From NCBI GenBank assembly GCA_002279065.1, contig NCKB01000004.1:186001-250000 (forward strand): a DNA stretch of 64,000 nt, read 5' to 3'. Of this stretch, positions 24,563 to 33,779 are shown piece by piece; the first letter of the stretch is position 1, and every line of letters starts with the position of its first letter. The notes under the pieces were generated by a model. It saw only the letters and a program-made list of their open reading frames with translations, searched no databases and was not told the origin of the DNA. Origin of the DNA: Lysobacterales bacterium 15-68-25 (GTDB lineage Bacteria; Pseudomonadota; Gammaproteobacteria; Xanthomonadales; Rhodanobacteraceae). Both the position numbers and the translations under genes were made by a program.

Positions 24563-25132
24563 ATGAACGCACAGCCCCCCGCCGCCCCGCACGAACCGCC
24601 GCTGCCGCCGGAAGCCCTCGAGGGCACGCACTGGATCGATACCCTGCGCGACGGCACTCGTGTATTGATCCGACCGTTGCGTGCCGAGGACCGCGAGCGC
24701 GAGGAGGCCTTCATCGAACGCCTCTCCGGGGAGTCCCGACGCTACCGGTTCCTGTGCGACTTCAAGGAGGTCAGCCCGGCGCTGTTGCAGCAGCTGATGG
24801 ACGTGCACTACCCGGAAAAGATGGCGTTCGTGGCGCTGGCCCACGACAACGGCGAGCTGCGCGAGGTCGGCGTCAGCCGGTACAGCGCCAGCGGTGACGG
24901 CACCCGCTGCGAATGCGCGGTGACGGTGGCCGACGACTGGCGCCATCGCGGTCTCGGCGTGGTGCTGATGCAGCACCTGATCCACCTGGCTCGCCGCAAC
25001 GGCTTCAAGCAGATGTTCTCGATCGATGCAGCCGACAACGATGCCATGCGCGAGCTGGCCCATTACCTGGGCTTCCAGCGCCACATCGATCCGGACGATG
25101 CTTCCCAGGTCATCCACACCCTGGCGCTCTGA
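24563..25132 (+). CDS. GNAT acetyltransferase, Pat-like module
   Basis: A 189-residue GNAT enzyme. The Pro-rich N-tail (residues 1-25) leads into VLIRPLRAEDREREEAFIERLS and a core with the acetyl-CoA loop DDWRHRGLGVVLM (pattern R-x-x-G-x-G/A, about residue 130). The sequence resembles the stand-alone GNAT domain of Pat/YfiQ protein lysine acetyltransferases, so protein acetylation is a reasonable guess, but the substrate is not known. GGAG precedes ATG 24563. The FNR-type box upstream suggests it is made at low oxygen. It ends convergent to the LOV signalling gene. Confidence 0.85.
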   Translation: MNAQPPAAPHEPPLPPEALEGTHWIDTLRDGTRVLIRPLRAEDREREEAFIERLSGESRRYRFLCDFKEVSPALLQQLMDVHYPEKMAFVALAHDNGELREVGVSRYSASGDGTRCECAVTVADDWRHRGLGVVLMQHLIHLARRNGFKQMFSIDAADNDAMRELAHYLGFQRHIDPDDASQVIHTLAL

Positions 25133-25148
25133 CTCCCTCATGCCGGCG

Positions 25149-25203
25149 GCCCGCACCGTCGCGCCCTCGCGCTGCCGCCCCCGGCAAAGCGCGCGGTGCG
25201 GGC
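25149..25203. repeat. Long-range inverted repeat between convergent genes
   Basis: Perfect 10-bp arms GCCCGCACCG and CGGTGCGGGC separated by 35 bases, with further GC-rich complementarity inside. It lies in the 174-base gap between the GNAT gene and the convergent LOV-GGDEF-EAL gene. There is no T-run, so it may be a factor-dependent or RNA-stabilising hairpin rather than an intrinsic terminator. Nothing else is seen in this gap. Confidence 0.5.
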
Positions 25204-25306
25204 CTGCCGAGCATGCTGTCTGGTCCCGAGGTTCCGACCCGGGTCCTGCCTGCATCCGTTGCCCGATACCCGGCATCGACGGGGCCGGGGATGGACCGCT
25301 ATCGAC

Positions 25307-27769
25307 TCAGGCCTCGTGTGTGGCCGCTGTTCCGGCGGGCTGGCGCCGCAGCCAGTCACTCGCTGCGTCGGCGTGCATCGGACGGCTGATCAGGTAACCC
25401 TGCAGCACGTCGCAGCCCAGGATCTTCAGCAGCCGCGCCTGCTCGACCGTTTCCACGCCCTCGGCGACCACTCCCATCTGCAACTGGTGGCCCACCGCGA
25501 TCACCGTGCGGGTGATCGCGACGCTGTCGTCGTCGTCGGGCAGGTCGCGGACGAAGGACTTGTCGATCTTCAGCCGGTCCACCTTGAACTGCCGCAGATA
25601 GGAAAGGCTCGAGTAGCCGGTGCCGAAATCGTCGAACGCCAGCCGCACTCCCTGCGCCTCGAGCTTCCGGATGGTCTGCAGTGCGCGATCGATGTTCTCC
25701 ATCAGCGACGACTCGGTCACCTCCAGCTCCAGCTGCTCGGGCTTCAGGCCGTGCCGCTGGAGCGTCTCGATGACCATCTCGGCGAAGTTGGGGCGCTGCA
25801 CCTGTTGCGCCGCGACGTTCACGGCCAGAACCAGCCCTTCGCCGATGCCTTCGTCGATCCATTGCCGCAGCTGCATGCAGGCATGCTCGAGCACCCACTG
25901 GCCCAGTTCCGGCATCAACCCCATGCCTTCGGCCACCGGGATGAAGCGGTCGGGCATGACCAGCCCAAGCTCCGGGCTGCGCCAGCGCAGCAGCGCCTCC
26001 ATGCCGAGCAGGCGACCATCCTGTGCGCAGACCTGCGGCTGGTAATCCAGATAGAGCTCGTCGCCCTGCATTGCCGATCGCAGCCGGGCGCCGAGCATGC
26101 GGCGATCCTCGGCCCGCAGCATGTCCTCCTGCGCGTACGCGCAGACCATGTCCCGCCCCAGATGCTTGGCGCGGGTCATCGACGCCTCGGCCCGCAGCAG
26201 CAGCTCGGACAGCTCTTCGACCCGCTCCGGATAACTCGCCACGCCGATGCTCATGGTGACCAGCACCTCGCCGGTGGCGATGGCGATGGGTTGCGCCGCG
26301 TCCTGCCGCAGCGACTCGGCCAGTTCCATCGAATCGCCGAGCGCCAGACCAGGCAGCGCGACCACGAACTCGTCGCCGGTAAACCGTGCCACCCGCCCCA
26401 GGTTGCCCACCCGGGTGCGCATGCGCGCGGCCATTTCCGCGACGATGCGATCGCCGACCTCGTGGCCCATGGCCTCGTTGATGGCATGGAAGCGGTCCAC
26501 GTCGGCATAGACCAGCGTCATCGGCTCACCGGGATGCAGTCGTCCGTGCGCTTCCAGCATCGCCTCGATCACCGGATAGCGCGCCAGCCCAGTCGCCGCG
26601 TCGTGCGTGGCAGCGTAGGCCAGGCGCGCCTCGGTATCGCGCTGCTCGGTGACATCGCTCTGGATGCCGATGTAGTGGGTGACCTCGCCACGGGTATCCC
26701 GCACCGGAGCGATGTAGAGCTGGTTCCAGAACAGCGTGCCGTCCTTGCGGACATTGCGCAGCAGCGTGCTGAATTCCTGGTGGCTGGCCAGCGCCTGGCG
26801 GATGCCGGAGCGCTCGGCCTCGTTGTCCTCGCTGCCGTGGAGGAAGCGGCAATTGCGCCCCAGCACCTCCTGGCCGGCATAGCCGGTCATGCGCTCGAAG
26901 GCCCGGTTGATGAAGATCACCGGCATGTCCGGCAGGCGTGCATCGGCGATCACGACACCGTTGCCGGTGGACTGGATGGCCCGCTCCAGCAGGTGTCGGC
27001 GCGCGTCGGCGTGGACGCGCGCACTGACATCCTGCAGGTGGGCCAGCACGGCCCGGCGGCCACGGTAGTCCATTGCGCGATAGATGCCCTCTACCGGCAA
27101 CGACGAACCATCGCCGCGTCGGTGCTCCCACATCGTCGGCTGGCCGTCGAGCAGTTCGCCCGATGCCAGCATCCGGGCGAAGCGCTCGCGCTCGGCGGGT
27201 GCGAGCAGGGACTCGAAGGCACGCCCCTCGAGCGTTCCGCCGGCGCCGCCGTATTGCCTCTGCGCCGCCGCATTGGCGGCAAGGATGCGCCCCCTGCCCG
27301 GATCGAACAGCGCCAGCGGCACCGGCCCTTCGTCGAACAGCAGGCGGTGGCTGGCCTCGCTCTCGCGCAGGACTTCCACGAAACGGGTGTGGTCGACCGC
27401 GTAGCGGATGCTGCGCGCGAGGCGCTCTGCATCGATCAGGCCCTTGACCAGATAATCGCTGGCCCCCGCCTCCATCGCGGCCACGTCGATCGAGGGATTG
27501 CCGCGACCGGTCAGCACGATGAAGGCTCGTGTGAGCCCCTCGCGGTTGACCGTATCGATCAGGTCCAGGCCGCTGGTGGGTCCGAGCAGGTAGTCGACCA
27601 GATAGACGTCGTGCACGCCCTGTCGCAAGGCCGTCAGGCCCTCTTCCGGGGTGGCGCACCAGTCGAACTGGTATCCGCCCGCGCTGGCATCGCGGAGCAT
27701 GTCGCGGATGAGGATGAAATCGTCCTCGTCGTCATCCACCACCAGCACCCGGAGCGGCGTATGGGTCAT
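25307..27769 (-). CDS. Receiver-PAS-LOV-GGDEF-EAL c-di-GMP signalling protein
   Basis: An 820-residue multidomain protein. A receiver domain (1-130, phosphoacceptor Asp59) is followed by a PAS (about 140-255) and a second PAS of LOV type (about 262-378). The LOV core GRNCRFLHG holds the flavin-adduct Cys307, with KDGTLFWN and YIGIQSDVTE carrying the expected FMN-contacting Asn and Gln. The GGDEF motif is altered to TGDEF (464-468) and has no RxxD site. The EAL domain keeps EALLRW (about 591), DDFGTGYSSL and EGVET, so it is probably an active c-di-GMP phosphodiesterase with a regulatory GGDEF. Its start overlaps the upstream response regulator (ATGA). It would integrate phosphorylation and blue light. 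Confidence 0.9.
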   Translation of the reverse strand: MTHTPLRVLVVDDDEDDFILIRDMLRDASAGGYQFDWCATPEEGLTALRQGVHDVYLVDYLLGPTSGLDLIDTVNREGLTRAFIVLTGRGNPSIDVAAMEAGASDYLVKGLIDAERLARSIRYAVDHTRFVEVLRESEASHRLLFDEGPVPLALFDPGRGRILAANAAAQRQYGGAGGTLEGRAFESLLAPAERERFARMLASGELLDGQPTMWEHRRGDGSSLPVEGIYRAMDYRGRRAVLAHLQDVSARVHADARRHLLERAIQSTGNGVVIADARLPDMPVIFINRAFERMTGYAGQEVLGRNCRFLHGSEDNEAERSGIRQALASHQEFSTLLRNVRKDGTLFWNQLYIAPVRDTRGEVTHYIGIQSDVTEQRDTEARLAYAATHDAATGLARYPVIEAMLEAHGRLHPGEPMTLVYADVDRFHAINEAMGHEVGDRIVAEMAARMRTRVGNLGRVARFTGDEFVVALPGLALGDSMELAESLRQDAAQPIAIATGEVLVTMSIGVASYPERVEELSELLLRAEASMTRAKHLGRDMVCAYAQEDMLRAEDRRMLGARLRSAMQGDELYLDYQPQVCAQDGRLLGMEALLRWRSPELGLVMPDRFIPVAEGMGLMPELGQWVLEHACMQLRQWIDEGIGEGLVLAVNVAAQQVQRPNFAEMVIETLQRHGLKPEQLELEVTESSLMENIDRALQTIRKLEAQGVRLAFDDFGTGYSSLSYLRQFKVDRLKIDKSFVRDLPDDDDSVAITRTVIAVGHQLQMGVVAEGVETVEQARLLKILGCDVLQGYLISRPMHADAASDWLRRQPAGTAATHEA

Positions 27770-28224
27770 GCGTCCTCCCTCCGCGTGCCGGATGGCAGTT
27801 GCACGATGTCCATCCAGTAGCGTTCCAGCGAGCGCAGCACCGTGATCAGCTCTTCGAAGCGGCGGGGCTTGGTGACGTAGGAATTGGCGCCGAGCTGGTA
27901 GCTGAGCCGGATGTCCAGCTCCGCCTTCGACGTGGTCAGGATGATCGCCGGCAGATGACGCAGCCGGTCGCTGTCCCGGATTGCCCGAAGCGCCTCACGC
28001 CCGTCCATCCGCGGCATGTTGAGATCCAGCAGCACCAGATCCGGCAACACCTCATCGGCCGCGAGGTCGCGCTCGGCCAGGCGTGCCATCAGCTCGACGC
28101 CATCGGCGACGAATTCGATCGATACCTCGACACCGCTCTCGGCGAACGCGTCGGACAGCAGCACGCGATCATCCGCATCGTCCTCCGCCACCAGTATCGA
28201 CAACGTTCCCTGCAGCTGCGTCAT
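27766..28224 (-). CDS. Single-domain response regulator, Rcp1-like
   Basis: A 152-residue stand-alone receiver. Acidic pocket EDDADD (about 14-19), phosphoacceptor Asp67 in LVLLDLNMPRMDG, a Thr in LTTSK and the conserved Lys in VTKPRRF are present. It is of the Rcp1 type that partners phytochrome-like kinases, with no output domain. Start at 28224 overlaps the kinase stop (ATGA) and its stop overlaps the next gene (ATGA), so all three proteins are translationally coupled. It probably passes or competes for phosphate from the upstream kinase. Confidence 0.92.
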   Translation of the reverse strand: MTQLQGTLSILVAEDDADDRVLLSDAFAESGVEVSIEFVADGVELMARLAERDLAADEVLPDLVLLDLNMPRMDGREALRAIRDSDRLRHLPAIILTTSKAELDIRLSYQLGANSYVTKPRRFEELITVLRSLERYWMDIVQLPSGTRREDA

Positions 28225-31200
28225 GAACTTGCTCCTGGCATATCCCTGTTCAGCAGTGGCGCGTCCGGCAGATCCGGCACAGGCGGGACCGCACGGGAAG
28301 GCATCACGACGACGAAGCGCGCACCCTGCCCGCTTCTTCCCTCGGCCTGGACCGTCCCGCCGTGGCGCTCCACGATACGCCGGACGATGGCCAGCCCGAT
28401 ACCGGTGCCGGGGTAGACATTGCGCGGATGCAGCCGCTGGAACGGTGCGAAGATGCGCTCCGCGTAGGATGGATCGAACCCGATCCCGTTGTCCTGAACC
28501 GAGATTTCCCAGCGCTCGGTGGTGATACCCGCCTCCCCGAGCGGCCGGGCCGACACCGTGATCCGGCATGGGCGGTCCGGCGCGCGGAATTTCAGCGCGT
28601 TCGCCACCAGATTCTGCAACAACTGGCGCATCTGCGTGGGATCGGCGTCCAGCGTCGGCAACGGCCCCGCCTCGATGTGTGCCCCCGCCTCCTGCACGCG
28701 CGCGACCAGGTCGTCCAGCACCGTCGCCAACTCGCCGGAGAGGTCGACCGGCACCAGCGCCACCGAACGCGTGCCGACGCGGGAGTAGGCCAACAGGTCG
28801 TCGATCAGCGTCTGCATGCGCGACGCCGCATCGCCCATGCGCTGCAGGTAGTCGCAGGACGAATCGTCCAGCTGCCCGGCCAGGCGGGACTGCAGGCGGT
28901 CGGAGAACGCCTGGATCTTGCGCAGCGGCTCCTGCAGGTCATGCGAGGCCACATAGGCAAAATCCTGCAGCTCGCGATTGCGGATGCGGAGGTCCTCCAT
29001 GGCCTTTTCCAGCGCCTTGTCGGCCCGGCGTTTGGCGGTGACGTCACGGGCAACCGCGAAGATCAATCCCTCGGGAGAGCGGCGCGAGGTCCACTCCAGC
29101 CACACGTCGCTGCCATCGGCGCAGCGCAGGCGGTTGACGAAGCCCGACAGCGGCTCGCCACTCTCGTGCTGCCAGGAAGCCGCATCCTCCGTCGCCATGC
29201 GGTCCTGCGGATGCACCAGATCGATCAGCGGCGTCGACAGCAGCGTGGCTTCGTCGTAGCCGAGCAACCGGCAGAATGCCGGATTGACCTGTACGAAGTG
29301 CCCACTGCCGCCGTCGAAGATGCAGAACACCTCCAGCGACAGATCGAAGAATCGCTGGCGGTCGCGCAGCGAGCGGCGCGCCTCCTTGATATCGCCAATG
29401 TCGCGGAACGCCAGCACCGCGCCGGCCAGCCGCCCCTCGATGCGCAGGGGCGTGGCAACGTAGGCGACGTCCAGCGTGCGCGCGTCGCCCAGGGAGAACG
29501 ATGCATCCTCTTCGCTGGCCAGGTCGCGGCCGCCCAGGATCCCATCCAGCGCGGCACGGGCTTCGCTTGGCAGGGCCTCCGGCCGCGGCAATCCATAGGA
29601 CGGCAGGTCCAGCAGGCGGGCCGCCGTACGATTGAGGAAGGTCGGCATGCCGTGGGCGTCCACCGCAAGCAACCCCTCGCCGACGCTCTCGGCCACCGCC
29701 GAGAGCAGCGCCAGCTGGTTTACCGTGGCCTGCTGGGCGCTGCGAAGTTCGCGGTGGTCCTGCAGCACGGCGAACAGGCCATGGGCGCGTTGCTCGACCA
29801 GGATCGGCAGGGTCACCAGATAACCCGGAAATCGCTCCTGGGCTGCATCCTGCACCGCCACCTGCAGGCGCCCTGCCTCGCCGCCCGCGGCGCTGGCGAG
29901 TGCCGCTTCGACGCGGGGACGATCATCCCCGACGAAAAAGCGCGGAAACAGACGTTGCCTGAGTTCGGCCGGCGCCGCGCCAAGCAGGGTCGACGCCGCG
30001 GCATTTGCCTGCGTGATGCGCCCCTCGGCATCCAGCGCGAATACCGCGTCCGGATGGTGATCGAACAGTGAGCGGAAGCGTTGCTCGCTCTCGCTCAGTC
30101 GCCGGAAGGCCTGCTCATGCTCGATCGCGATCGACGCCAGGGCGGCCAGGCCGTCGATGGCGGTCAGCTCCGCCTCGGCGGGCTCCCTGGTCTCGCCGTA
30201 GTACACCGCGAACGTACCCAGCACGCTGCCGTTGCGAGCCACGATCGGCGTCGACCAGCACGCCTGCAGGCCATGCGGCAGCGCGAGCGACGCGTAGTTC
30301 GCCCACAGCGGATCGGTCGCGATGTCGCTTACGACCACCCGCTCGCGGCGCCAGGCAGCCGTGCCGCACGAGCCCGCCTCGGGGCCGATCGAGGCTCCGT
30401 CGATCGCCTTCATGTACTGGCGAGGCAGGTGGGGGGCCGCGCCGTGGCGCAGGCGGCCATCCTCCAGCAGCAGCACCGAACAGAGTGATCCGGCCTGCTG
30501 TGCCTCGTAGGCGCGCACGATGGTGTCGAGCACGTCCGGCAGTGACTGCCCGCTGGCGATCGCGGTCAGGACCCGGCGCTGCGCGGCCTCCAGCTCCTCC
30601 GCCCGATGCAATTCGGTGTGGTCGCGCCCGACCACGTAGATGCACTGCGCGCGCTCGGACCACACGCCCGACCACTGCATGTGCAGCAGACGACCATCAC
30701 GGGTGACGTTGCGATTGCGGAAGTTGGGATTCGGATGCCCGGCCACGATGCCCGCGACGGCCTCGAACGACGCCGCGATGTCGTCCGGATGAATCAGACG
30801 GGCCATCGACTCGCCCTCCAGGCTGTCCACCGGATAGCCCCACAGTCGCTCGGCCGCCGCACTGACCCGCAGCAGCCTTCCTTCTCGGTCCAGGACGATG
30901 ATGACGTCGGGCGCGCTGTCCATCACCAGCTGGGTGGCCTCCAGGGCCTGGGTCAGCGCCTCGCGCGCCGACTCCTGCTCGGTGATGTCCTGCACCGCTC
31001 CGGCCACGATCGGATCGCCGTCCTTCGCCACCAGCTCGGCGAGCGCCCGGATCACCCTCACCTCGCCATCGGGCCGGATGATCCGGTAGCGCCGCTCGAT
31101 ACGCACCTCACCGTGTTCCAGCCGGCGCTGGTCCTCCATCAGGGCATCCCAGTCCTCCGGATGGACCCTCCGACGCAGCGCTTCGAGCCCCTGTTCGCCT

Positions 31201-33677
31201 GGACTTTCCGCGACGCCGAAAATGGCGCATGTCTCCGGCGACCAGTGTAGGTAGCCGCTTCGCAGATACAGCTCCCAGCTGCCCATGAGGCCCAGTTGCA
31301 GGGCGTGGCGCGAGTCGGCATCGCGCTTGAGCAGCTCGCGTTCACGGTGCTTGCGCTCGGAGATGTCGTGCATGTACACGGTCAGGCCGCGGGCGTGGGG
31401 ATAGGCTCGCATCTCGTACCAGCGGCCACCGGCCTCGTTCGAGGCTTCCAGCGTGACCGGCCGGTTGCCCTGCATCGCATCCAGCCACCTGCGATGCATG
31501 GAACCGCCCGGGCCGGCGTCGTCGAGCAGGCCGCCCAGCACGGCCCAGCACGAAACGTCCTGCAACGACGGGGCATCGGCCTGGAGCATGCGTGCCGCTT
31601 GCGGGTTGACGTAGGTGAAGCGCCAGGACGGATCGACCATGAAGACGCCGTCGCTGATGCTCTCGAGTACGGCGATCATGTCCTTTTCGGCGTCCATCAG
31701 GGCAGCCTGCATCGCCTCGCGCGCGTGCACCTGGTCCCGCAGCTCGCTGCCTGCCTGCTCGGCGAGCCTGGCGCGCTCGCGCGCCAATGCGGAAAGACGC
31801 ATCGCCGCCGTCAATAACCCAGCCAGCGCAAATCCGAGCAGCAGGATCAATTGCGCCGATCGTTGCCCGGTATCTCCGGAGGACGGGCCGAAGGTCAGTT
31901 GCCACTGACGGCCGTAGATCGGCAACACCTTCGATGCCTGGCCCGGGTCCTGCGGACGCAGCCTGCCGCGCGCATAGATGATCTCACCGTCTTGGCGAAC
32001 CAGCAGGTTGTCCACGCCCTCCTGCGATGCCAGCAATGCCGGAAACAGTCGATCGAACACCAGCACACCGATCACGTAACCACCGCGCCCCGCCTTGGCC
32101 GGCACCGGCGCGACGATCAACTCGCCAGGCTGGCCCAGCAGCAGCGGCATGGGCGCGCTCAGGCGGACACCGCCGCTCGCGTCCACTGCATCGAACACGG
32201 CGCGGCGTACAGGAATGTCGTCCAGCCGCGTCCCCGGGGCCACGCCGGTGGAAGGATGCGCCGCCACCAGGCGAAGCACCCGGTCGCTGTCGGCAAATGC
32301 CACCGCCCGCAAACCCGGAAGATCGGCAAGGAGCCCCTCTGCATCCAGCCCGAACAGTCGTTCGCGGGCCTGGCCGTCGACCAGGACCATGCGCCGCGCC
32401 AGCCGCTCGATCGCGCCGGCCTGGCCGTCCATGCCCGATCGCAGCAGCGTGGCCACACTCCTCTGGCGGTTGTGCATCAACGCCGATTCGAGCGAGGCCT
32501 GCCGGTGCTCCAGCGCCCCCCAAAGCAGCACCGAGAACATCACCACCACGAGCCCCATCGCGGCCGGAATCAGCAACGTGCGATGTCCGCGCTCCCACGG
32601 CGAGCGTGGACCCGCCCCGCTGAGCGCGAGGCCCAGGATGGACAGACCGAGCGGTCCAAGCATCGAGACGGGGCGTGCCGAGGCCGGAAGCAGCCCGGGC
32701 GCCAGCCAGAGCCCGCTGGCCGTGAGCAGACCGAGGATCGCCACCAGCACCCCGGTCGACCAGACCGCCATCCACAGCCCCGGCTTGCGATCGGCCAGAG
32801 CACCACAGATCACCGCCACGGCCACCGCCAGCAAACCCCAGGCGCACAGATGGGTCGGGACCCATCCCGGTCCCGGCCAGGAACGGAGGGACGGGCCGAC
32901 CGCCGGCAACGAGACGATCACGGCCACAATCAGCAACGGCGAGGTCAGCGCACCAAGGAGCATCGCCACACGCCGGAACCCGACCATCAGCAACAGCACC
33001 CCCGCGGCGAGCAGCAGCAGGGCCAGCGCGGTACCCGTCGCCATCCCCGACACCATGTCCGGTGAAGCCGCGGAGACCGCCACGTCCAGCCGGCCGGCCA
33101 GCCCCACCCAGCCGGCCGCCATCGCCGCCGCGCAGGCACTCGACGGCCACTGCCGAACGGAGCTCACGTGCAGCGATGCCACCACTGCGCCAGCCAGCGC
33201 TAGCGCCAGCGCTGCAATCGGCCCGTGACCGACCATCGGATCGGCTGCGGTCGACAGCGTGGACACGAGCGTCCGGAGGGCCCAGACGGGCACCGTCAGG
33301 GCCAACCCCAGCGCGAAGACGGGCCAGGGCGTGGGGCGCCAACGCGTGGATCGCCCGCGGAAAGTGGACCCGGGAAGAAGAACGGCAATCGCAAGAAGAT
33401 TCGGAAAACCCGGGCCGGACCAGCCCAGCCGCAGCCAGGCGGTGAACAACACGCCCAGCGCGGCAAGCGCGATGGTGATGGCTGCCGTTCCCCGCCCGCT
33501 GGCGGAGCACCAGGCTGCCGCGGTGACCAGGAGCAACGCCAGTCCGGGTAGCCAGCCGAAGGGAACCGCCAACGAGGCTGGAAGCGACAGTGCCGCGACC
33601 AGCACGAACGCCGCCAGGTAGCCGGGCGCTATCCTGGCGAGAGCGACCGCATTGGCTCCAGCCCCTTCGCGCGCCAT
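28221..33677 (-). CDS. Very large multi-PAS/GAF hybrid-sensor histidine kinase
   Basis: An 1818-residue inner-membrane kinase. About ten hydrophobic helices (residues 15-390) are followed by a periplasmic CHASE-like domain (about 395-600), another helix (about 608-628), three PAS/PAC units (about 665-1025), a GAF (about 1040-1190), three more PAS units (about 1195-1550), a HisKA domain (DFAYVASHDLQEPLRKI, His about 1579) and an HATPase with N box LVANALKF and G boxes DNGIGF and GTGIGLAIV. The ASHDLQEPL context is that of phytochrome-family kinases, but the GAF lacks an obvious bilin Cys context. ATG 33677 is preferred over a TTG four codons upstream. First gene of the operon. Ligand unknown. 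Confidence 0.9.
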   Translation of the reverse strand: MAREGAGANAVALARIAPGYLAAFVLVAALSLPASLAVPFGWLPGLALLLVTAAAWCSASGRGTAAITIALAALGVLFTAWLRLGWSGPGFPNLLAIAVLLPGSTFRGRSTRWRPTPWPVFALGLALTVPVWALRTLVSTLSTAADPMVGHGPIAALALALAGAVVASLHVSSVRQWPSSACAAAMAAGWVGLAGRLDVAVSAASPDMVSGMATGTALALLLLAAGVLLLMVGFRRVAMLLGALTSPLLIVAVIVSLPAVGPSLRSWPGPGWVPTHLCAWGLLAVAVAVICGALADRKPGLWMAVWSTGVLVAILGLLTASGLWLAPGLLPASARPVSMLGPLGLSILGLALSGAGPRSPWERGHRTLLIPAAMGLVVVMFSVLLWGALEHRQASLESALMHNRQRSVATLLRSGMDGQAGAIERLARRMVLVDGQARERLFGLDAEGLLADLPGLRAVAFADSDRVLRLVAAHPSTGVAPGTRLDDIPVRRAVFDAVDASGGVRLSAPMPLLLGQPGELIVAPVPAKAGRGGYVIGVLVFDRLFPALLASQEGVDNLLVRQDGEIIYARGRLRPQDPGQASKVLPIYGRQWQLTFGPSSGDTGQRSAQLILLLGFALAGLLTAAMRLSALARERARLAEQAGSELRDQVHAREAMQAALMDAEKDMIAVLESISDGVFMVDPSWRFTYVNPQAARMLQADAPSLQDVSCWAVLGGLLDDAGPGGSMHRRWLDAMQGNRPVTLEASNEAGGRWYEMRAYPHARGLTVYMHDISERKHRERELLKRDADSRHALQLGLMGSWELYLRSGYLHWSPETCAIFGVAESPGEQGLEALRRRVHPEDWDALMEDQRRLEHGEVRIERRYRIIRPDGEVRVIRALAELVAKDGDPIVAGAVQDITEQESAREALTQALEATQLVMDSAPDVIIVLDREGRLLRVSAAAERLWGYPVDSLEGESMARLIHPDDIAASFEAVAGIVAGHPNPNFRNRNVTRDGRLLHMQWSGVWSERAQCIYVVGRDHTELHRAEELEAAQRRVLTAIASGQSLPDVLDTIVRAYEAQQAGSLCSVLLLEDGRLRHGAAPHLPRQYMKAIDGASIGPEAGSCGTAAWRRERVVVSDIATDPLWANYASLALPHGLQACWSTPIVARNGSVLGTFAVYYGETREPAEAELTAIDGLAALASIAIEHEQAFRRLSESEQRFRSLFDHHPDAVFALDAEGRITQANAAASTLLGAAPAELRQRLFPRFFVGDDRPRVEAALASAAGGEAGRLQVAVQDAAQERFPGYLVTLPILVEQRAHGLFAVLQDHRELRSAQQATVNQLALLSAVAESVGEGLLAVDAHGMPTFLNRTAARLLDLPSYGLPRPEALPSEARAALDGILGGRDLASEEDASFSLGDARTLDVAYVATPLRIEGRLAGAVLAFRDIGDIKEARRSLRDRQRFFDLSLEVFCIFDGGSGHFVQVNPAFCRLLGYDEATLLSTPLIDLVHPQDRMATEDAASWQHESGEPLSGFVNRLRCADGSDVWLEWTSRRSPEGLIFAVARDVTAKRRADKALEKAMEDLRIRNRELQDFAYVASHDLQEPLRKIQAFSDRLQSRLAGQLDDSSCDYLQRMGDAASRMQTLIDDLLAYSRVGTRSVALVPVDLSGELATVLDDLVARVQEAGAHIEAGPLPTLDADPTQMRQLLQNLVANALKFRAPDRPCRITVSARPLGEAGITTERWEISVQDNGIGFDPSYAERIFAPFQRLHPRNVYPGTGIGLAIVRRIVERHGGTVQAEGRSGQGARFVVVMPSRAVPPVPDLPDAPLLNRDMPGASS

Positions 33678-33779
33678 GGTCCCCCCCAAGGGCCAACGCA
33701 GGTCGTCGTCACGACTGCGTCGCTACAGATAGCACGGGTCCGCGACAGGCTGCCAGTAGGAACATTTCCCGACACGCAC

